Shown: positions 47,237-57,126 of the stretch, piece after piece
Layout of the letters: the number at the start of each line of letters is the position of its first letter
Position numbering within the stretch: position 1 is the stretch's first letter
Origin: Pseudomonas sp. FP453
Lineage (GTDB): Bacteria; Pseudomonadota; Gammaproteobacteria; Pseudomonadales; Pseudomonadaceae
DNA: 64,000 bases
Assembly (NCBI RefSeq): GCF_030687495.1
Contig: NZ_CP117435.1
Location: 4,096,501-4,160,500 of the forward strand
Direction of reading: 5' to 3'
Made by a program: the position numbers and the translations under genes
The notes under the pieces: generated by a model
The model's input: the letters and a program-made list of their open reading frames with translations, nothing else
What the model was told of the DNA's origin: nothing
Database searches by the model: none

Positions 47237-47322
47237 GCTATCGCAGGCAAGCCAGCTCCCACAGTTGACCGAGTTGTTCAGGAGAACACCGATCAATGTG
47301 GGAGCGGGCTTGCCCGCGATGG
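47237..47322. repeat. Inverted REP pair, reversed orientation
   Basis: GCTATCGCAGGCAAGCCAGC...CTCCCAC and GTGGGAGCGGGCTTGCCCGC...GATGG, 86 bases, with GTGGGAG ends facing inward, between leuD and the methyltransferase. Confidence 0.85.
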
Positions 47323-47344
47323 GGCCAGTCCGGTCTACCCAGAA

Positions 47345-47989
47345 TTACGCGTCGCGAAACAACCAAGGCTGGCTCGCCCGGTGCTTGGCCTCAAACGCTG
47401 CAATCGCATCGCCGTCCTGCAAGGTCAGGCCGATATCGTCCAAACCATTGATCAGGCAGTGCTTACGGAACGCATCCACCTCAAAGTGATACACCTTGCC
47501 ATCCGGACGTGTCACGGTTTGCGCCGCCAGATCGACGGTCAACTGGTAGCCCACGTCGGCTTCCACCTGCTTGAACAACTCATCGACTTCTTCGTCGGTC
47601 AAGATGATCGGCAACAAGCCGTTCTTGAAGCTGTTGTTGAAGAAGATGTCGGCATAGCTCGGCGCGATGATGCTGCGAAAGCCATATTCTTCCAGGGCCC
47701 ACGGCGCGTGTTCACGGCTGGAGCCGCAACCGAAGTTCTCGCGGGCGAGCAACACGCTGGCGCCCTGGTAGCGCTCGGCGTTGAGCACGAAGTCCTGGTT
47801 CAGCGGGCGCTTGGAGTTGTCCTGGTAGGCGTAGCCCACGTCCAGGTAGCGCCACTCGTCGAACAGATTCGGGCCGAAACCGGTGCGCTTGATCGACTTC
47901 AAGAACTGCTTGGGGATGATCTGGTCGGTGTCGACGTTGGCACGATCCAAAGGAGCGACAAGGCCGGTGTGTTGGGTAAAAGCACGCAT
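47345..47989 (-). CDS. leuD: 3-isopropylmalate dehydratase small subunit
   Basis: A 214-residue swivel subunit of isopropylmalate isomerase. [20 protein letters not shown] is conserved, [15 protein letters not shown] forms the active-site loop. Follows leuC by 10 bases. Confidence 0.97.
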   Translation of the reverse strand: MRAFTQHTGLVAPLDRANVDTDQIIPKQFLKSIKRTGFGPNLFDEWRYLDVGYAYQDNSKRPLNQDFVLNAERYQGASVLLARENFGCGSSREHAPWALEEYGFRSIIAPSYADIFFNNSFKNGLLPIILTDEEVDELFKQVEADVGYQLTVDLAAQTVTRPDGKVYHFEVDAFRKHCLINGLDDIGLTLQDGDAIAAFEAKHRASQPWLFRDA

Positions 47990-47999
47990 CGGGTATTCC

Positions 48000-49418
48000 T
48001 CAGATCAATTCGCGAACGTCGATGAAACGACCGTTGACGGCAGCCGCAGCAGCCATGGCCGGGCTGACCAGGTGGGTACGCCCACCGGCGCCCTGGCGCC
48101 CTTCGAAGTTACGGTTGGAGGTGGACGCGCAATGCTCGCCCGACTCCAAACGGTCCGGGTTCATCGCCAGGCACATCGAGCAACCCGGCTCACGCCATTC
48201 AAAACCGGCTTCGAGGAAGATCTTGTCCAGGCCTTCGGCTTCGGCTTGCGCCTTGACCAGGCCCGAACCCGGCACCACGATGGCTTGCTTGATGGTCGAA
48301 GCCACCTTGCGGCCCTTGGCGATCACCGCCGCAGCACGCAAGTCTTCGATCCGCGAGTTGGTGCAGGAACCGATGAACACGCGATCCAACTGGATGTCGG
48401 TGATCGCCTGGTTGGCCTGCAAGCCCATGTACTTCAAGGCGCGCTCGATGGAGCCGCGCTTGACCAGGTCGGTTTCCTTGGCCGGGTCCGGCACGTTCTG
48501 GTCAACGGCCAGGACCATTTCCGGCGAGGTGCCCCAGCTGACTTGCGGCTTGATCTGAGCAGCGTCGAGCTCGACCACGGTGTCGAACACCGCATCGGCG
48601 TCGGAGACCAGGTCTTTCCAGGCTTCGACCGCGGCATCCCAATCGGCACCGGCCGGTGCAAATGGACGGCCCTTGACGTATTCGACGGTCTTTTCGTCCG
48701 CTGCCACCATGCCGACGCGGGCGCCGGCTTCGATGGACATGTTGCAGATGGTCATGCGGCCTTCGATGGACAGGTCGCGAATGGCGCTGCCGGCGAACTC
48801 GATGGCATGGCCGTTACCGCCGGCGGTGCCGATCTTGCCGATCACGGCCAGGACGATGTCCTTGGCGGTCACGCCGAACGGCAACTGGCCTTCGACCTTG
48901 ACCAACATGTTCTTCATCTTTTTCGCGACCAGGCACTGGGTGGCGAACACATGCTCCACCTCGGACGTGCCGATGCCGTGGGCCAAGGCGCCGAAGGCAC
49001 CGTGGGTCGAGGTGTGGGAGTCGCCGCAGACCACGGTCATGCCCGGCAAGGTCGCGCCCTGCTCCGGGCCGATCACGTGGACGATCCCTTGACGCACGTC
49101 ATTCATCTTGAATTCGGTGATGCCATATTCGTCGCAGTAGTCGTCGAGGGTCTGCACTTGCAAGCGCGACACGGTATCAACGATGGCGTCGATGCCGCCC
49201 TTGCGCTCTGGGGTGGTGGGGACGTTGTGGTCCGGGGTGGCGATGATGGAATCGACGCGCCAAGGCTTGCGCCCGGCCAGTCGCAGGCCTTCGAACGCTT
49301 GGGGCGAGGTCACTTCATGGATGATGTGACGGTCGATATAGATCAGCGACGAGCCATCGTCGCGCCGTTTCACTTCATGGGAATCCCAAAGCTTGTCGTA
49401 AAGCGTTTTGCCGGCCAT
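48000..49418 (-). CDS. leuC: 3-isopropylmalate dehydratase large subunit
   Basis: A 472-residue aconitase-family 4Fe-4S subunit. [18 protein letters not shown] and [13 protein letters not shown] supply the three cluster cysteines. The start at 49418 ([16 protein letters not shown]) was chosen over a longer frame because homologues start there. It is the first leu gene here; a LysR regulator is divergent, 140 bases away. Confidence 0.97.
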   Translation of the reverse strand: MAGKTLYDKLWDSHEVKRRDDGSSLIYIDRHIIHEVTSPQAFEGLRLAGRKPWRVDSIIATPDHNVPTTPERKGGIDAIVDTVSRLQVQTLDDYCDEYGITEFKMNDVRQGIVHVIGPEQGATLPGMTVVCGDSHTSTHGAFGALAHGIGTSEVEHVFATQCLVAKKMKNMLVKVEGQLPFGVTAKDIVLAVIGKIGTAGGNGHAIEFAGSAIRDLSIEGRMTICNMSIEAGARVGMVAADEKTVEYVKGRPFAPAGADWDAAVEAWKDLVSDADAVFDTVVELDAAQIKPQVSWGTSPEMVLAVDQNVPDPAKETDLVKRGSIERALKYMGLQANQAITDIQLDRVFIGSCTNSRIEDLRAAAVIAKGRKVASTIKQAIVVPGSGLVKAQAEAEGLDKIFLEAGFEWREPGCSMCLAMNPDRLESGEHCASTSNRNFEGRQGAGGRTHLVSPAMAAAAAVNGRFIDVRELI

Positions 49419-49558
49419 CAGTCGGTCCTCATCATCGGTCTTTCTATGCCCTGGGCATTTCAATAACCCTTTGGCTTGTGAGGCTGATGGTATGGCGCTA
49501 CATTAAATAACTCAAATTCATATTTTTTATGCTTTGGATTACCAACTGGAATACCACA

Positions 49559-50449
49559 ATGGACCTGGCCAACCTCAATGCCTTTATTGCCATCGCCGAG
49601 ACCGGCAGCTTCTCCGGCGCCGGCGAACGCCTGCACCTGACACAACCGGCCATCAGCAAACGCATCGCCGGGCTTGAGCAGCAATTGAAGGTGCGCCTGT
49701 TTGACCGCCTGGGCCGCGAAGTGGGTTTGACCGAAGCCGGACGGGCCCTGCTGCCGCGGGCTTATCAGATCCTCAATGTGCTCGACGACACGCGCCGCGC
49801 GCTGACCAACCTCACCGGCGAAGTCAGCGGGCGCCTGACCCTGGCCACCAGCCACCATATCGGCCTGCACCGCCTGCCGCCGATCCTGCGCACCTTCACC
49901 CGGGAATACCCGAACGTGGCGTTGGATATTCAGTTCCTCGACTCGGAAGTGGCCTACGAAGAAATCCTCCACGGCCGCGCCGAAGTGGCGGTGATCACCC
50001 TGGCGCCCGACCCCCACCACCTGGTGCGCGCCACCCCGGTGTGGGATGACCCGCTGGATTTTGTCGTGGCCCCCGAGCACAGCCTGATCAACAACGGCCA
50101 CGTCAGCCTGGCGGATATTGCCGGTCACCCGGCGGTTTTCCCCGGCGGCAATACCTTTACACACCATATTGTCAGCCGATTGTTCGAGGCCCAGGGCCTG
50201 ACGCCGAATATCGCGATGAGCACTAACTACCTGGAAACTATCAAGATGATGGTGTCCATCGGCCTAGCATGGAGCGTTTTGCCGCGCACCATGCTGGATG
50301 ATCAGGTGGCAAGTATCGCTTTGCCAGGCATACAACTCAGTCGCCAGCTAGGCTATATCGTGCACACCGAAAGGACGCTGTCGAACGCTGCGCGGGCTTT
50401 CATGAGCCTATTGGATGCACAGGTCGATCTGCCAGGGATACCGGCATGA
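49559..50449 (+). CDS. LysR-family regulator, divergent from leuC
   Basis: A 296-residue LysR regulator. The winged helix-turn-helix lies at residues 1-60 (MDLANLNAFIAIAETGSFSG, LTQPAISKRIAGLEQQLKV), then a type 2 periplasmic-binding effector domain (about 90-290). ATG at 49559 gives the usual N-terminus; an upstream in-frame ATG exists at 49529. Divergent placement with leuC and the AT-rich gap between suggests it controls leuCDB, possibly through isopropylmalate, but this is inferred. Confidence 0.9.
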   Translation: MDLANLNAFIAIAETGSFSGAGERLHLTQPAISKRIAGLEQQLKVRLFDRLGREVGLTEAGRALLPRAYQILNVLDDTRRALTNLTGEVSGRLTLATSHHIGLHRLPPILRTFTREYPNVALDIQFLDSEVAYEEILHGRAEVAVITLAPDPHHLVRATPVWDDPLDFVVAPEHSLINNGHVSLADIAGHPAVFPGGNTFTHHIVSRLFEAQGLTPNIAMSTNYLETIKMMVSIGLAWSVLPRTMLDDQVASIALPGIQLSRQLGYIVHTERTLSNAARAFMSLLDAQVDLPGIPA

Positions 50450-50515
50450 TGCTGTGCGGCCTCAAGGTTTAGCCAAAACCGCGCCTTACGCCCATCGAGC
50501 CAAGGCCCTTTGATA

Positions 50516-53500
50516 ATGCGCAACCCCGTCGATTCCGTGCCACCGTTGCCCCGCATTTACGCCCTTGACCCCCAAGAGGCGGAACAGAGTTGGGACAGTG
50601 CGCCGCAATTGCTGGCCGCCCTGAATGCGGCCCGGCTGGGCGCATGGTGCTGGGAAATCGACACGGGAAAGATCAGCTGGTCACGGGGCACCCAGGCGCT
50701 GTTCGGCTTCGATCCGCGTACGCCGTTGCCCAAGGACCTGGATTACCTCGACCTGCTCGCCCCGGCTGACCGCGCCAAAGTCGTGCGCGCCTTCCATGCG
50801 GTGCTGGCCGGCGAGCCGTTCGAACAGGCGATGCGCCATCGCATCCAGTGGCCCGATGGCACCTTCCACTGGCTGGAAATCAACGGCAGCCTGGCGCCGG
50901 ACAAGAGCGGACGCCGCCGAATGATCGGGGTGATCCGTGAGATCACCCACCAGCGTGAACGGGAAAACGCCCTCGGCCACTCCGAAAAGCGCTTCGCCAC
51001 GCTGTTTCACCTGTGCCCGAACATGGTGCTGCTGACCCGCCAGGCCGACGGTCTGATCAGCGAAGCCAACCAGTATTTCGAGATTCACTTCGGCTGGCCG
51101 GTCGCCGATGCCATCGGCCGCACCACCCTGGACCTCGGCCTGTGGCGCCACCCCGAGCAACGTGCGCAACTGGTCAAGGCCACCCAGCGCAAGGGCGAAC
51201 CCATCACCATGGAGGTGCAGTTCTGCGCCAGCAACGGCCAGATCCACGATGGCACCCTCAGTGCGCAGAAGGTTGAGTTGGACGGCGAGGCGTACCTGAT
51301 CAGCACCTTTCTCGACACCACCGAACGCAAGAACGCCGAACAAGCCCTCAAGGACAGCCAGGAGCGCCTCGACCTGGCCCTGGACTCCGCGCAACTGGGC
51401 ACCTGGGACTGGCACATTCCCACCGGCATGCTCTACGGCTCGGCCCGCGCCGCCCAACTCCACGGCCTGCCGCCCGAGCCATTCCACGAATCCTTCGATG
51501 CATTTTTCGAGGGCATGTCCGATGCAGACCGCGAAGGCATGCGCAACGCCTACCGCAGCCTGCGCGAAGGCCCAGACGGTAATTACCAATTGACCTACCG
51601 CGTGCAGGTCGAAGACGGCAGCCCGCGCTACCTGGAAAGCCGTGCGCGCCTCTATCGCGATGAAGCCGGCAAGCCGTTGCGCATGGCCGGCACCTTGCTG
51701 GACATCACCGACCAGGTCGAACGCGAACAACGCCTGAGCGCCTCCGAAGAGAAATTCGCCAGCCTGTTCCAGGCCAGCCCCGACCCCATCTGTGTCACCG
51801 CCCTGGACAGCGGGATGTTTATCGAGATCAACCCGGCCTTTACCCAGACCTTTGGCTGGTCCGCCGCCGAGGTCATCGACAAAAGCGCCGAGCAGATCGG
51901 CCTGTGGGATGACTCCAGCAAACGCCTGCAACGTATCGAACGGGTGATTCGCGAACAGTCATTGAGCAATGTGGCCATTGTCGTCCACCACAAGGACGGC
52001 CAGAGCCTGACCTGCGTGATCTCCAGCCGCTTGATCACGGTCAGCGACCAACCGTGCATCGTCACCACCCTGCGCGACATTACCCAGCAGCAACGCTCGG
52101 AAGCGGCGCTCAAGGCCAGCGAAGAGAAATTCGCCAAGGCGTTCCATTCCAGCCCCGACGCGATCTCCATCACTGAGCGCGACACCGGCCGTTATGTGGA
52201 GGTCAACGATGGCTTTTGCCGCTTGACCGGTTATCGCGCCGAAGAGGCCATCGGGCTCACGCTGTACCAGATCGGCATCTGGGCCGACGAGAACCAGCGT
52301 GCCGCACTGTTGGCCGAGTTGCAGATCAAGGGGCGCATCCATCACTTGGAAATGCTCTGGCACAACAAACGCGGCGACGTGCTGGCGGTGGAAGTCTCGG
52401 TCGAACCGATCACCCTCAATGAAATGCCCTGCCTGCTGCTGACGGCCCGCGATGTCAGCCTGCTGAAAAACGCCCAGGCGCAGATCCGCCACCTGGCGTA
52501 CCACGACCCCCTGACCAACCTGCCCAACCGCGCCCTGCTGATGGACCGCCTGAGCCAGCAGATCGCCCTGCTCAAGCGCCACAACCTGCGCGGTGCGCTG
52601 CTGTTCCTCGACCTCGACCACTTCAAGCACATCAACGATTCCCTCGGCCACCCGGTGGGCGACACCGTGCTGAAAATCGTCACCGCCCGCCTGGAAGCCA
52701 GCGTGCGCATGGAAGACACCGTGGCGCGCCTGGGCGGCGATGAATTTGTGGTGCTGCTCAGCGGCCTGGATGGCTCGCGCAATGAAGTCAGCAACCAGGT
52801 GCAGGAGTTGGCCGATACCCTGCGCGAGTTACTGTCGGAGCCGATGTTTCTCGACGGCCATCGCTTACAGGTCACGCCGAGCATCGGCGTGGCGCTGATC
52901 CCCGACCACGGCTCCACCCCGGCCGACCTGCTCAAGCGCGCCGACATCGCCCTGTACCGCGCCAAGGACTCCGGGCGCAACACCACGCAGATGTTTCACA
53001 ACAGCATGCAGAAAACCGCCAGCGAACGCCTGCGCATGGAAACCGACCTGCGCCTGGCCCTCTCGCGCGGTGAGTTCAGCGTGCATTACCAACCGCAGGT
53101 GGACGCACGCGGCAACCAGATCATCGGCGCCGAAGCCCTGGTGCGCTGGCAACATCCGCAGCTGGGGGCGCAGTCGCCCACGGAATTTATCAAGGTCCTG
53201 GAGGACAGCGGACTGATCCTGGAGGTGGGCACCTGGATCCTCGACGAGGCTTGCGCGGCGTTCCAGCAATTGATTGCGGACGGCCTGATCGACCCGCTCA
53301 AGTTCAGCCTGTGCGTGAACATCAGCCCCCGGCAGTTTCGCCAGAACGACTTCGTCGAGCGGGTGGAACGCAGCCTCAATCAGCACGACCTGCCCTGCAG
53401 CCTGCTGAAACTGGAAATTACCGAAGGCATCGTGATCCAGAACCTGGACGACACCGTGGCCAAGATGCGCCGCCTGAAAAAACTCGGCGTCAGCTTTGCG

Positions 53501-53794
53501 ATGGATGATTTCGGCACTGGCTATTCATCGCTGACCTACCTCAAGCGCCTGCCGGTGGACGCGCTGAAGATCGACCAGTCGTTTGTGCGCGATGCGACCC
53601 ACGACCCCAACGACGCAGAAATCATCCGCGCCATTGTGGCCATGGCCCGCAGCTTGAACCTGGAGGTGATTGCCGAGGGTGTGGAAACCCCGGAGCAACT
53701 GGCGTTCCTGCAAATGCTGGGGTGCCATGTGTACCAGGGGTACCTGCATAGCCGGCCGTTGCCGATCGAGCAATTCAGGCAACTGTTCAGCTAG
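50516..53794 (+). CDS. Five-PAS GGDEF-EAL cyclic-di-GMP protein
   Basis: A 1092-residue soluble protein without membrane helices. Five PAS/PAC sensor domains occupy about residues 50-170, 172-280, 285-405, 412-530 and 535-660, followed by a diguanylate cyclase domain (about 663-828) and a phosphodiesterase domain (about 838-1090). The cyclase retains RMED (inhibitory c-di-GMP site) five residues before GGDEF at about 738. The phosphodiesterase retains EALVRW and DDFGTGYSSLTYLKRL. Both catalytic sites therefore look intact. Ligands of the PAS domains are unknown. ATG 50516 was chosen over TTG 50510. Confidence 0.92.
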   Translation: MRNPVDSVPPLPRIYALDPQEAEQSWDSAPQLLAALNAARLGAWCWEIDTGKISWSRGTQALFGFDPRTPLPKDLDYLDLLAPADRAKVVRAFHAVLAGEPFEQAMRHRIQWPDGTFHWLEINGSLAPDKSGRRRMIGVIREITHQRERENALGHSEKRFATLFHLCPNMVLLTRQADGLISEANQYFEIHFGWPVADAIGRTTLDLGLWRHPEQRAQLVKATQRKGEPITMEVQFCASNGQIHDGTLSAQKVELDGEAYLISTFLDTTERKNAEQALKDSQERLDLALDSAQLGTWDWHIPTGMLYGSARAAQLHGLPPEPFHESFDAFFEGMSDADREGMRNAYRSLREGPDGNYQLTYRVQVEDGSPRYLESRARLYRDEAGKPLRMAGTLLDITDQVEREQRLSASEEKFASLFQASPDPICVTALDSGMFIEINPAFTQTFGWSAAEVIDKSAEQIGLWDDSSKRLQRIERVIREQSLSNVAIVVHHKDGQSLTCVISSRLITVSDQPCIVTTLRDITQQQRSEAALKASEEKFAKAFHSSPDAISITERDTGRYVEVNDGFCRLTGYRAEEAIGLTLYQIGIWADENQRAALLAELQIKGRIHHLEMLWHNKRGDVLAVEVSVEPITLNEMPCLLLTARDVSLLKNAQAQIRHLAYHDPLTNLPNRALLMDRLSQQIALLKRHNLRGALLFLDLDHFKHINDSLGHPVGDTVLKIVTARLEASVRMEDTVARLGGDEFVVLLSGLDGSRNEVSNQVQELADTLRELLSEPMFLDGHRLQVTPSIGVALIPDHGSTPADLLKRADIALYRAKDSGRNTTQMFHNSMQKTASERLRMETDLRLALSRGEFSVHYQPQVDARGNQIIGAEALVRWQHPQLGAQSPTEFIKVLEDSGLILEVGTWILDEACAAFQQLIADGLIDPLKFSLCVNISPRQFRQNDFVERVERSLNQHDLPCSLLKLEITEGIVIQNLDDTVAKMRRLKKLGVSFAMDDFGTGYSSLTYLKRLPVDALKIDQSFVRDATHDPNDAEIIRAIVAMARSLNLEVIAEGVETPEQLAFLQMLGCHVYQGYLHSRPLPIEQFRQLFS

Positions 53795-53797
53795 CTG

Positions 53798-55094
53798 TCA
53801 CACCAACTTCAACGCGCGCAACCCGCTGGTCATCCAGCGTGAGGATCCCAGGTCATGCTTTTCCCCATAGAAGTCGAGCACCCCGTTAACCACCACGACC
53901 GAGTGCCAGCTGTTGGCCAGGGTGCCAATCGCGCCGGCAGCCAGTTCGCGGGCATCACTTTCGCGAACATACCCAAAAAGCCCCAGCCGGCGTAACGCCT
54001 CACCTGGCCATTCGCCATCGTTGAGCGTGTCCATGGCCACGTCGAATCCCTGGTTGCCTCGGAAGTCGTTGTTCTCTAGTTGCGCACGCTTGGCGCTCAC
54101 GGCATACAGGAAGTTGGCGTCGTCCAGAAGTGTCTGATCATTGCCGCGCAACAGGGCCCCGCGCCTGGCCCTGCTCAGTTCGTCGTGATTCACGGACACC
54201 CTGACGCCATCGCGCATGACTACGTCATAGCCCGTGGGCGTGGCGGCAACCTCTTTGTAGATGTCTGCGGGGCTCTGCCCGAACCGCATCATGGCTGCCT
54301 TGATCGCCGATACCGTGACGCAATTGCCCTGCGAGCCTTGATAGAAACCCGACCAGATATCCTCGGGTTTTGCTCCTACTCGCTGGCTGGACTCGGCCGC
54401 ATTGTCTCTACCTTGCCGAGTCGCATCAGGCACAGCGTTATAATTGAACAGCCGATACCCGTACCCTTGGTCGGCATGACGCCTATCACCGTAGCTGTGC
54501 TTTACACCATCGAGCACAAACGCACTCCCCCGGCTATGGGTCTCCAACACCCGCCACACCCTCACCTACCATCTCTTGTGCGGATACATATTGCGACAGC
54601 CCGTACACCCCCATCCCCTGCAGACATCTAAGGCTTGTCTCACCCTCCAGGGTTTTTGCCAGGGCCGCCTCGAAACTGGGATGCCCCCCCGACACTTGCT
54701 TGCGCTTTACGAACGCGGCAAACACGAAATTGGCATTGCTGACAGCCTCGGGGTCTGCACCACTGAAGCGCGATGCGAAGGATGCTTGCCGCAATTCGTC
54801 ATGGGAGAGCTGTACCTGGAACTCGTCCTTCATGGTAATGGCAAAACCACCGGCAACAGGCCTGACCTGGTCAAACATATCCTGCGGCGTTTTACCAAAG
54901 GTCATCATCATCATTTTGATCACAGCGGCATGGGTGCTGCAGTCAAAACTCTCACCGAACCGCCGCTCGCTTGCGTTGAACGCGCGAAGGATGTCATCGT
55001 TTTTTTCCCCCGCACCGGTCTGATCAACCACAGGCGTGGTCCCAGGCTTTAGCGGTGGCGCGTAAACAGAAGGGCTATACATAGAGGTATTCAT
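53798..55094 (-). CDS. Two-domain papain/calpain-like effector candidate, frameshifted as read
   Basis: Read literally there are two frames, 54534-55094 (ends in a stop) and a GTG-started one from 54565. Removing one C of the CCC run (forward GGG at 54538-54540) fuses them into 431 residues. The fused protein has two copies of one module. Module A (about 33-215): ESFDCSTHAAVIKMMMMTFG, then GDHSRGSAFVLDG. Module B (about 243-431): QGSQGNCVTVSAIKAAMMRF, then SWHSVVVVNG. Cys-to-His spacing is 134 and 139 residues, similar to the 142 in the next gene, which supports the repair. B keeps Q252, C258, H397 of a papain/calpain-like triad; A lacks the QGxxGN oxyanion part. No signal peptide. AGGAA precedes ATG 55094. 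Confidence 0.7.
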
Positions 55095-55192
55095 ACAATG
55101 GGTTCCTACCACAAACAATAACGGCCCCTGTAAAACGTGCAGCCAGCACTAACACCGGCTGCTTGATACGTTCCACATAAGGCAAACGACTG

Positions 55193-56122
55193 TCAGATCA
55201 AAGCGACCGCATCGCCTCGCCTCGGTGCTCCGCCCTTGCGCCCCCACAGCTCTTCACGACCATCAATCACCGCCACCGAGTGCCCCGTCCGGTTGCACAT
55301 ACCCACTTGGCCGCTGGCGAGGTCACCTACCGATACCCGCTTCATATGCTTGGTCAGCCCAAGACGCTTGAACCCCTCGCCCGGCCCCGTCTCATCCTCA
55401 CCATTGTTGAGGCTGCTGATCGCTGCGTTGTAGTTGCGGCCCGCAGTGCGGTCGTTGTTCTCCATCTGGGCGCGCTTGGCACTGACGGCGAATAAAAACT
55501 GCGCATCCTTGAGCATCTCTTTATCGGGGCCGATAAATTGTGCACCACGTGCCCCTTGCTTCAACTCGAGGTCAGTCAGGGTGAGTGGGTAGTTGTCCCG
55601 CATGACCACCCGGTAGCCCCCGGCAATTTTTGTGACCTCCTTGTAAATATCCGTAGGGCTTTGCCCAAATCGGTGCATGGCCGCCTTGATGGCAGACACC
55701 GTCACACAGTTGCCGTCGGGGCCCTGGCGGAAGCCGCCCCAGATATCCCTGGGTTTTGTTCCATTGCGCGCGTTCGACAGGCCTGGAATATTCGCCTCGG
55801 GCTTGGGCCGTGGCGGCACTGGCACTGGGGTGACCTGAGGGGCAACCTCAGGCTTAGGCTTGGGCGCAATATCAACGGTGCGTGGATCTTTCTGTTCGCC
55901 CATCAAACCCATCAGCTGATTAAAGAACGCCGTAAACAGCATCGCCATTTTATTGAGCATATCGGTGTTGTTTTCAACAACTGCTGCCTCCACTCTGATC
56001 GCACCAGGCCGAGACTCCTTGTGCGGCTCGAGTACGGAGTTGCTTGCAACTAACGATTCAACCGGTATTACCTGACGCACATCCATCACTGTTGAAATAT
56101 TATTAATTGAACGAATAGACAT
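55193..56122 (-). CDS. Papain/calpain-like effector candidate
   Basis: A 309-residue protein starting MSIRSINNISTVMDVRQVIP, polar and rich in serine/asparagine without signal peptide, as in type III secretion signals. Residues about 82-115 are a proline/lysine linker (APKPKPEVAPQVTPVPVPPR). The C-terminal module (about 120-309) shares with 53798-55094 DIWGGF, QGPDGNCVTVSAIKAAM (Q133, C139), SAKRAQMENND and TGHSVAVIDG (H281) then ELWG. The cysteine motif resembles calpain QGxxGDCW. It lies 89 bases after the proline-rich gene and 98 before the two-module gene. Protease activity is inferred only from these residues. Confidence 0.75.
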   Translation of the reverse strand: MSIRSINNISTVMDVRQVIPVESLVASNSVLEPHKESRPGAIRVEAAVVENNTDMLNKMAMLFTAFFNQLMGLMGEQKDPRTVDIAPKPKPEVAPQVTPVPVPPRPKPEANIPGLSNARNGTKPRDIWGGFRQGPDGNCVTVSAIKAAMHRFGQSPTDIYKEVTKIAGGYRVVMRDNYPLTLTDLELKQGARGAQFIGPDKEMLKDAQFLFAVSAKRAQMENNDRTAGRNYNAAISSLNNGEDETGPGEGFKRLGLTKHMKRVSVGDLASGQVGMCNRTGHSVAVIDGREELWGRKGGAPRRGDAVALI

Positions 56123-56211
56123 AAAAGCCCCATGAGCAAATACCCCCCAACCCGGACTAACTAGAGAAGTACCCACTGAATATTTTATCTAACCAGATGA
56201 AACGAAATGAT

Positions 56212-57126
56212 TTAAAACGGGTACTTCTTACGTGTACCTGAATACCAGTCCCTGCGATCAAATATGTCCTGCGCAGGTCCCGGGCTCGTCAAGTCAGGCT
56301 CAGGCCTGGGCAACGGGGCATCAGGATCAACTTTGGGACGGGTTTCCGTTTCCGGTTTAACAGCCGGGGTTGGCATCGGTGCCACTGCGGGTAAAGGCGG
56401 CCTGTCAGACTTGGCGACCCAGTCGGGCTTGAGATCGGTTTTCGGTACAACCGTAGCCACGGGCGGCGAAACCACTTCGAGCTTGGGCGCGATATCAAGC
56501 TTGGGTACAACGCCAGGTGTGGTCTCGGGATGCGGCACGACCCTGGGCACCAGCGGCACGATCTCGGCTCTTGGATCCGTACCAGGCATGGGCCGTAAAA
56601 CATTGAGATCGCTGCCACGTCGAACGTGAGTGCCTGGGCAATGACAATTGTTGATATTGACCTCAACCTTGACCTGCGAAGCAGCGTCATGGGCCATATT
56701 GACTTCTGGCTTGTGCACGTTTGGCGCAACCGGAACGACAGGGGCAGGCGTAATGGAAATAGAAGGCAATTTGCCCGCCTCAGGCATCACCTTCGGCTGG
56801 CTCTGTGCCTCGGGCTTTACCTTGAGCGCAGTGTCTGCGCCAGGTGCAACCTTCGGCAAATGCGTCGCGTCGGCGGCTATATTTTTTCCCGCGAACATAT
56901 CGCGCACTGCCTTGAAAACAGCTTCGAACATGTCAAACAACTTGGCGAATGCATTGGCATTCAGCATCGCATCGCCATGCGCCACCTGAGAACTGTCATG
57001 ACGAAATGGCGCACGCCCCAAATGCGCAGTGGATGAAAATCTACCTCGGTGGGGGGTAACAGCGGATTGATCCAAGGTAGACGTATCAACTTTTACAGAA
57101 GGCGGATTGTTAACCGATAGAGACAT
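56212..57126 (-). CDS. Proline-rich protein, first gene after the hrp-like box
   Basis: A 304-residue protein starting MSLSVNNPPSVKVDTSTLDQ. An AAAGGA eight bases before ATG 57126 decided the start over ATG 57132. A short helix (about residues 52-75, AFAKLFDMFEAVFKAVRDMF) resembles the helix before the linker of the neighbouring gene; then about 220 residues of PK/VP/PE-rich repeats (for example KVKPEAQSQPKVMPEA, LVPRVVPHPETTPGVV) with one HCPG pair of cysteines at about 160. There is no protease module. It could be an exported or extended effector or chaperone-like partner; function unknown. Confidence 0.65.
   Translation of the reverse strand: MSLSVNNPPSVKVDTSTLDQSAVTPHRGRFSSTAHLGRAPFRHDSSQVAHGDAMLNANAFAKLFDMFEAVFKAVRDMFAGKNIAADATHLPKVAPGADTALKVKPEAQSQPKVMPEAGKLPSISITPAPVVPVAPNVHKPEVNMAHDAASQVKVEVNINNCHCPGTHVRRGSDLNVLRPMPGTDPRAEIVPLVPRVVPHPETTPGVVPKLDIAPKLEVVSPPVATVVPKTDLKPDWVAKSDRPPLPAVAPMPTPAVKPETETRPKVDPDAPLPRPEPDLTSPGPAQDIFDRRDWYSGTRKKYPF

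Noticed and set aside
53798..54565. An independent 255-codon gene starting at GTG 54565
   Set aside because: No ribosome-binding site at the GTG, and its first 30 codons complete module A of the upstream frame; better read as one frameshifted gene.
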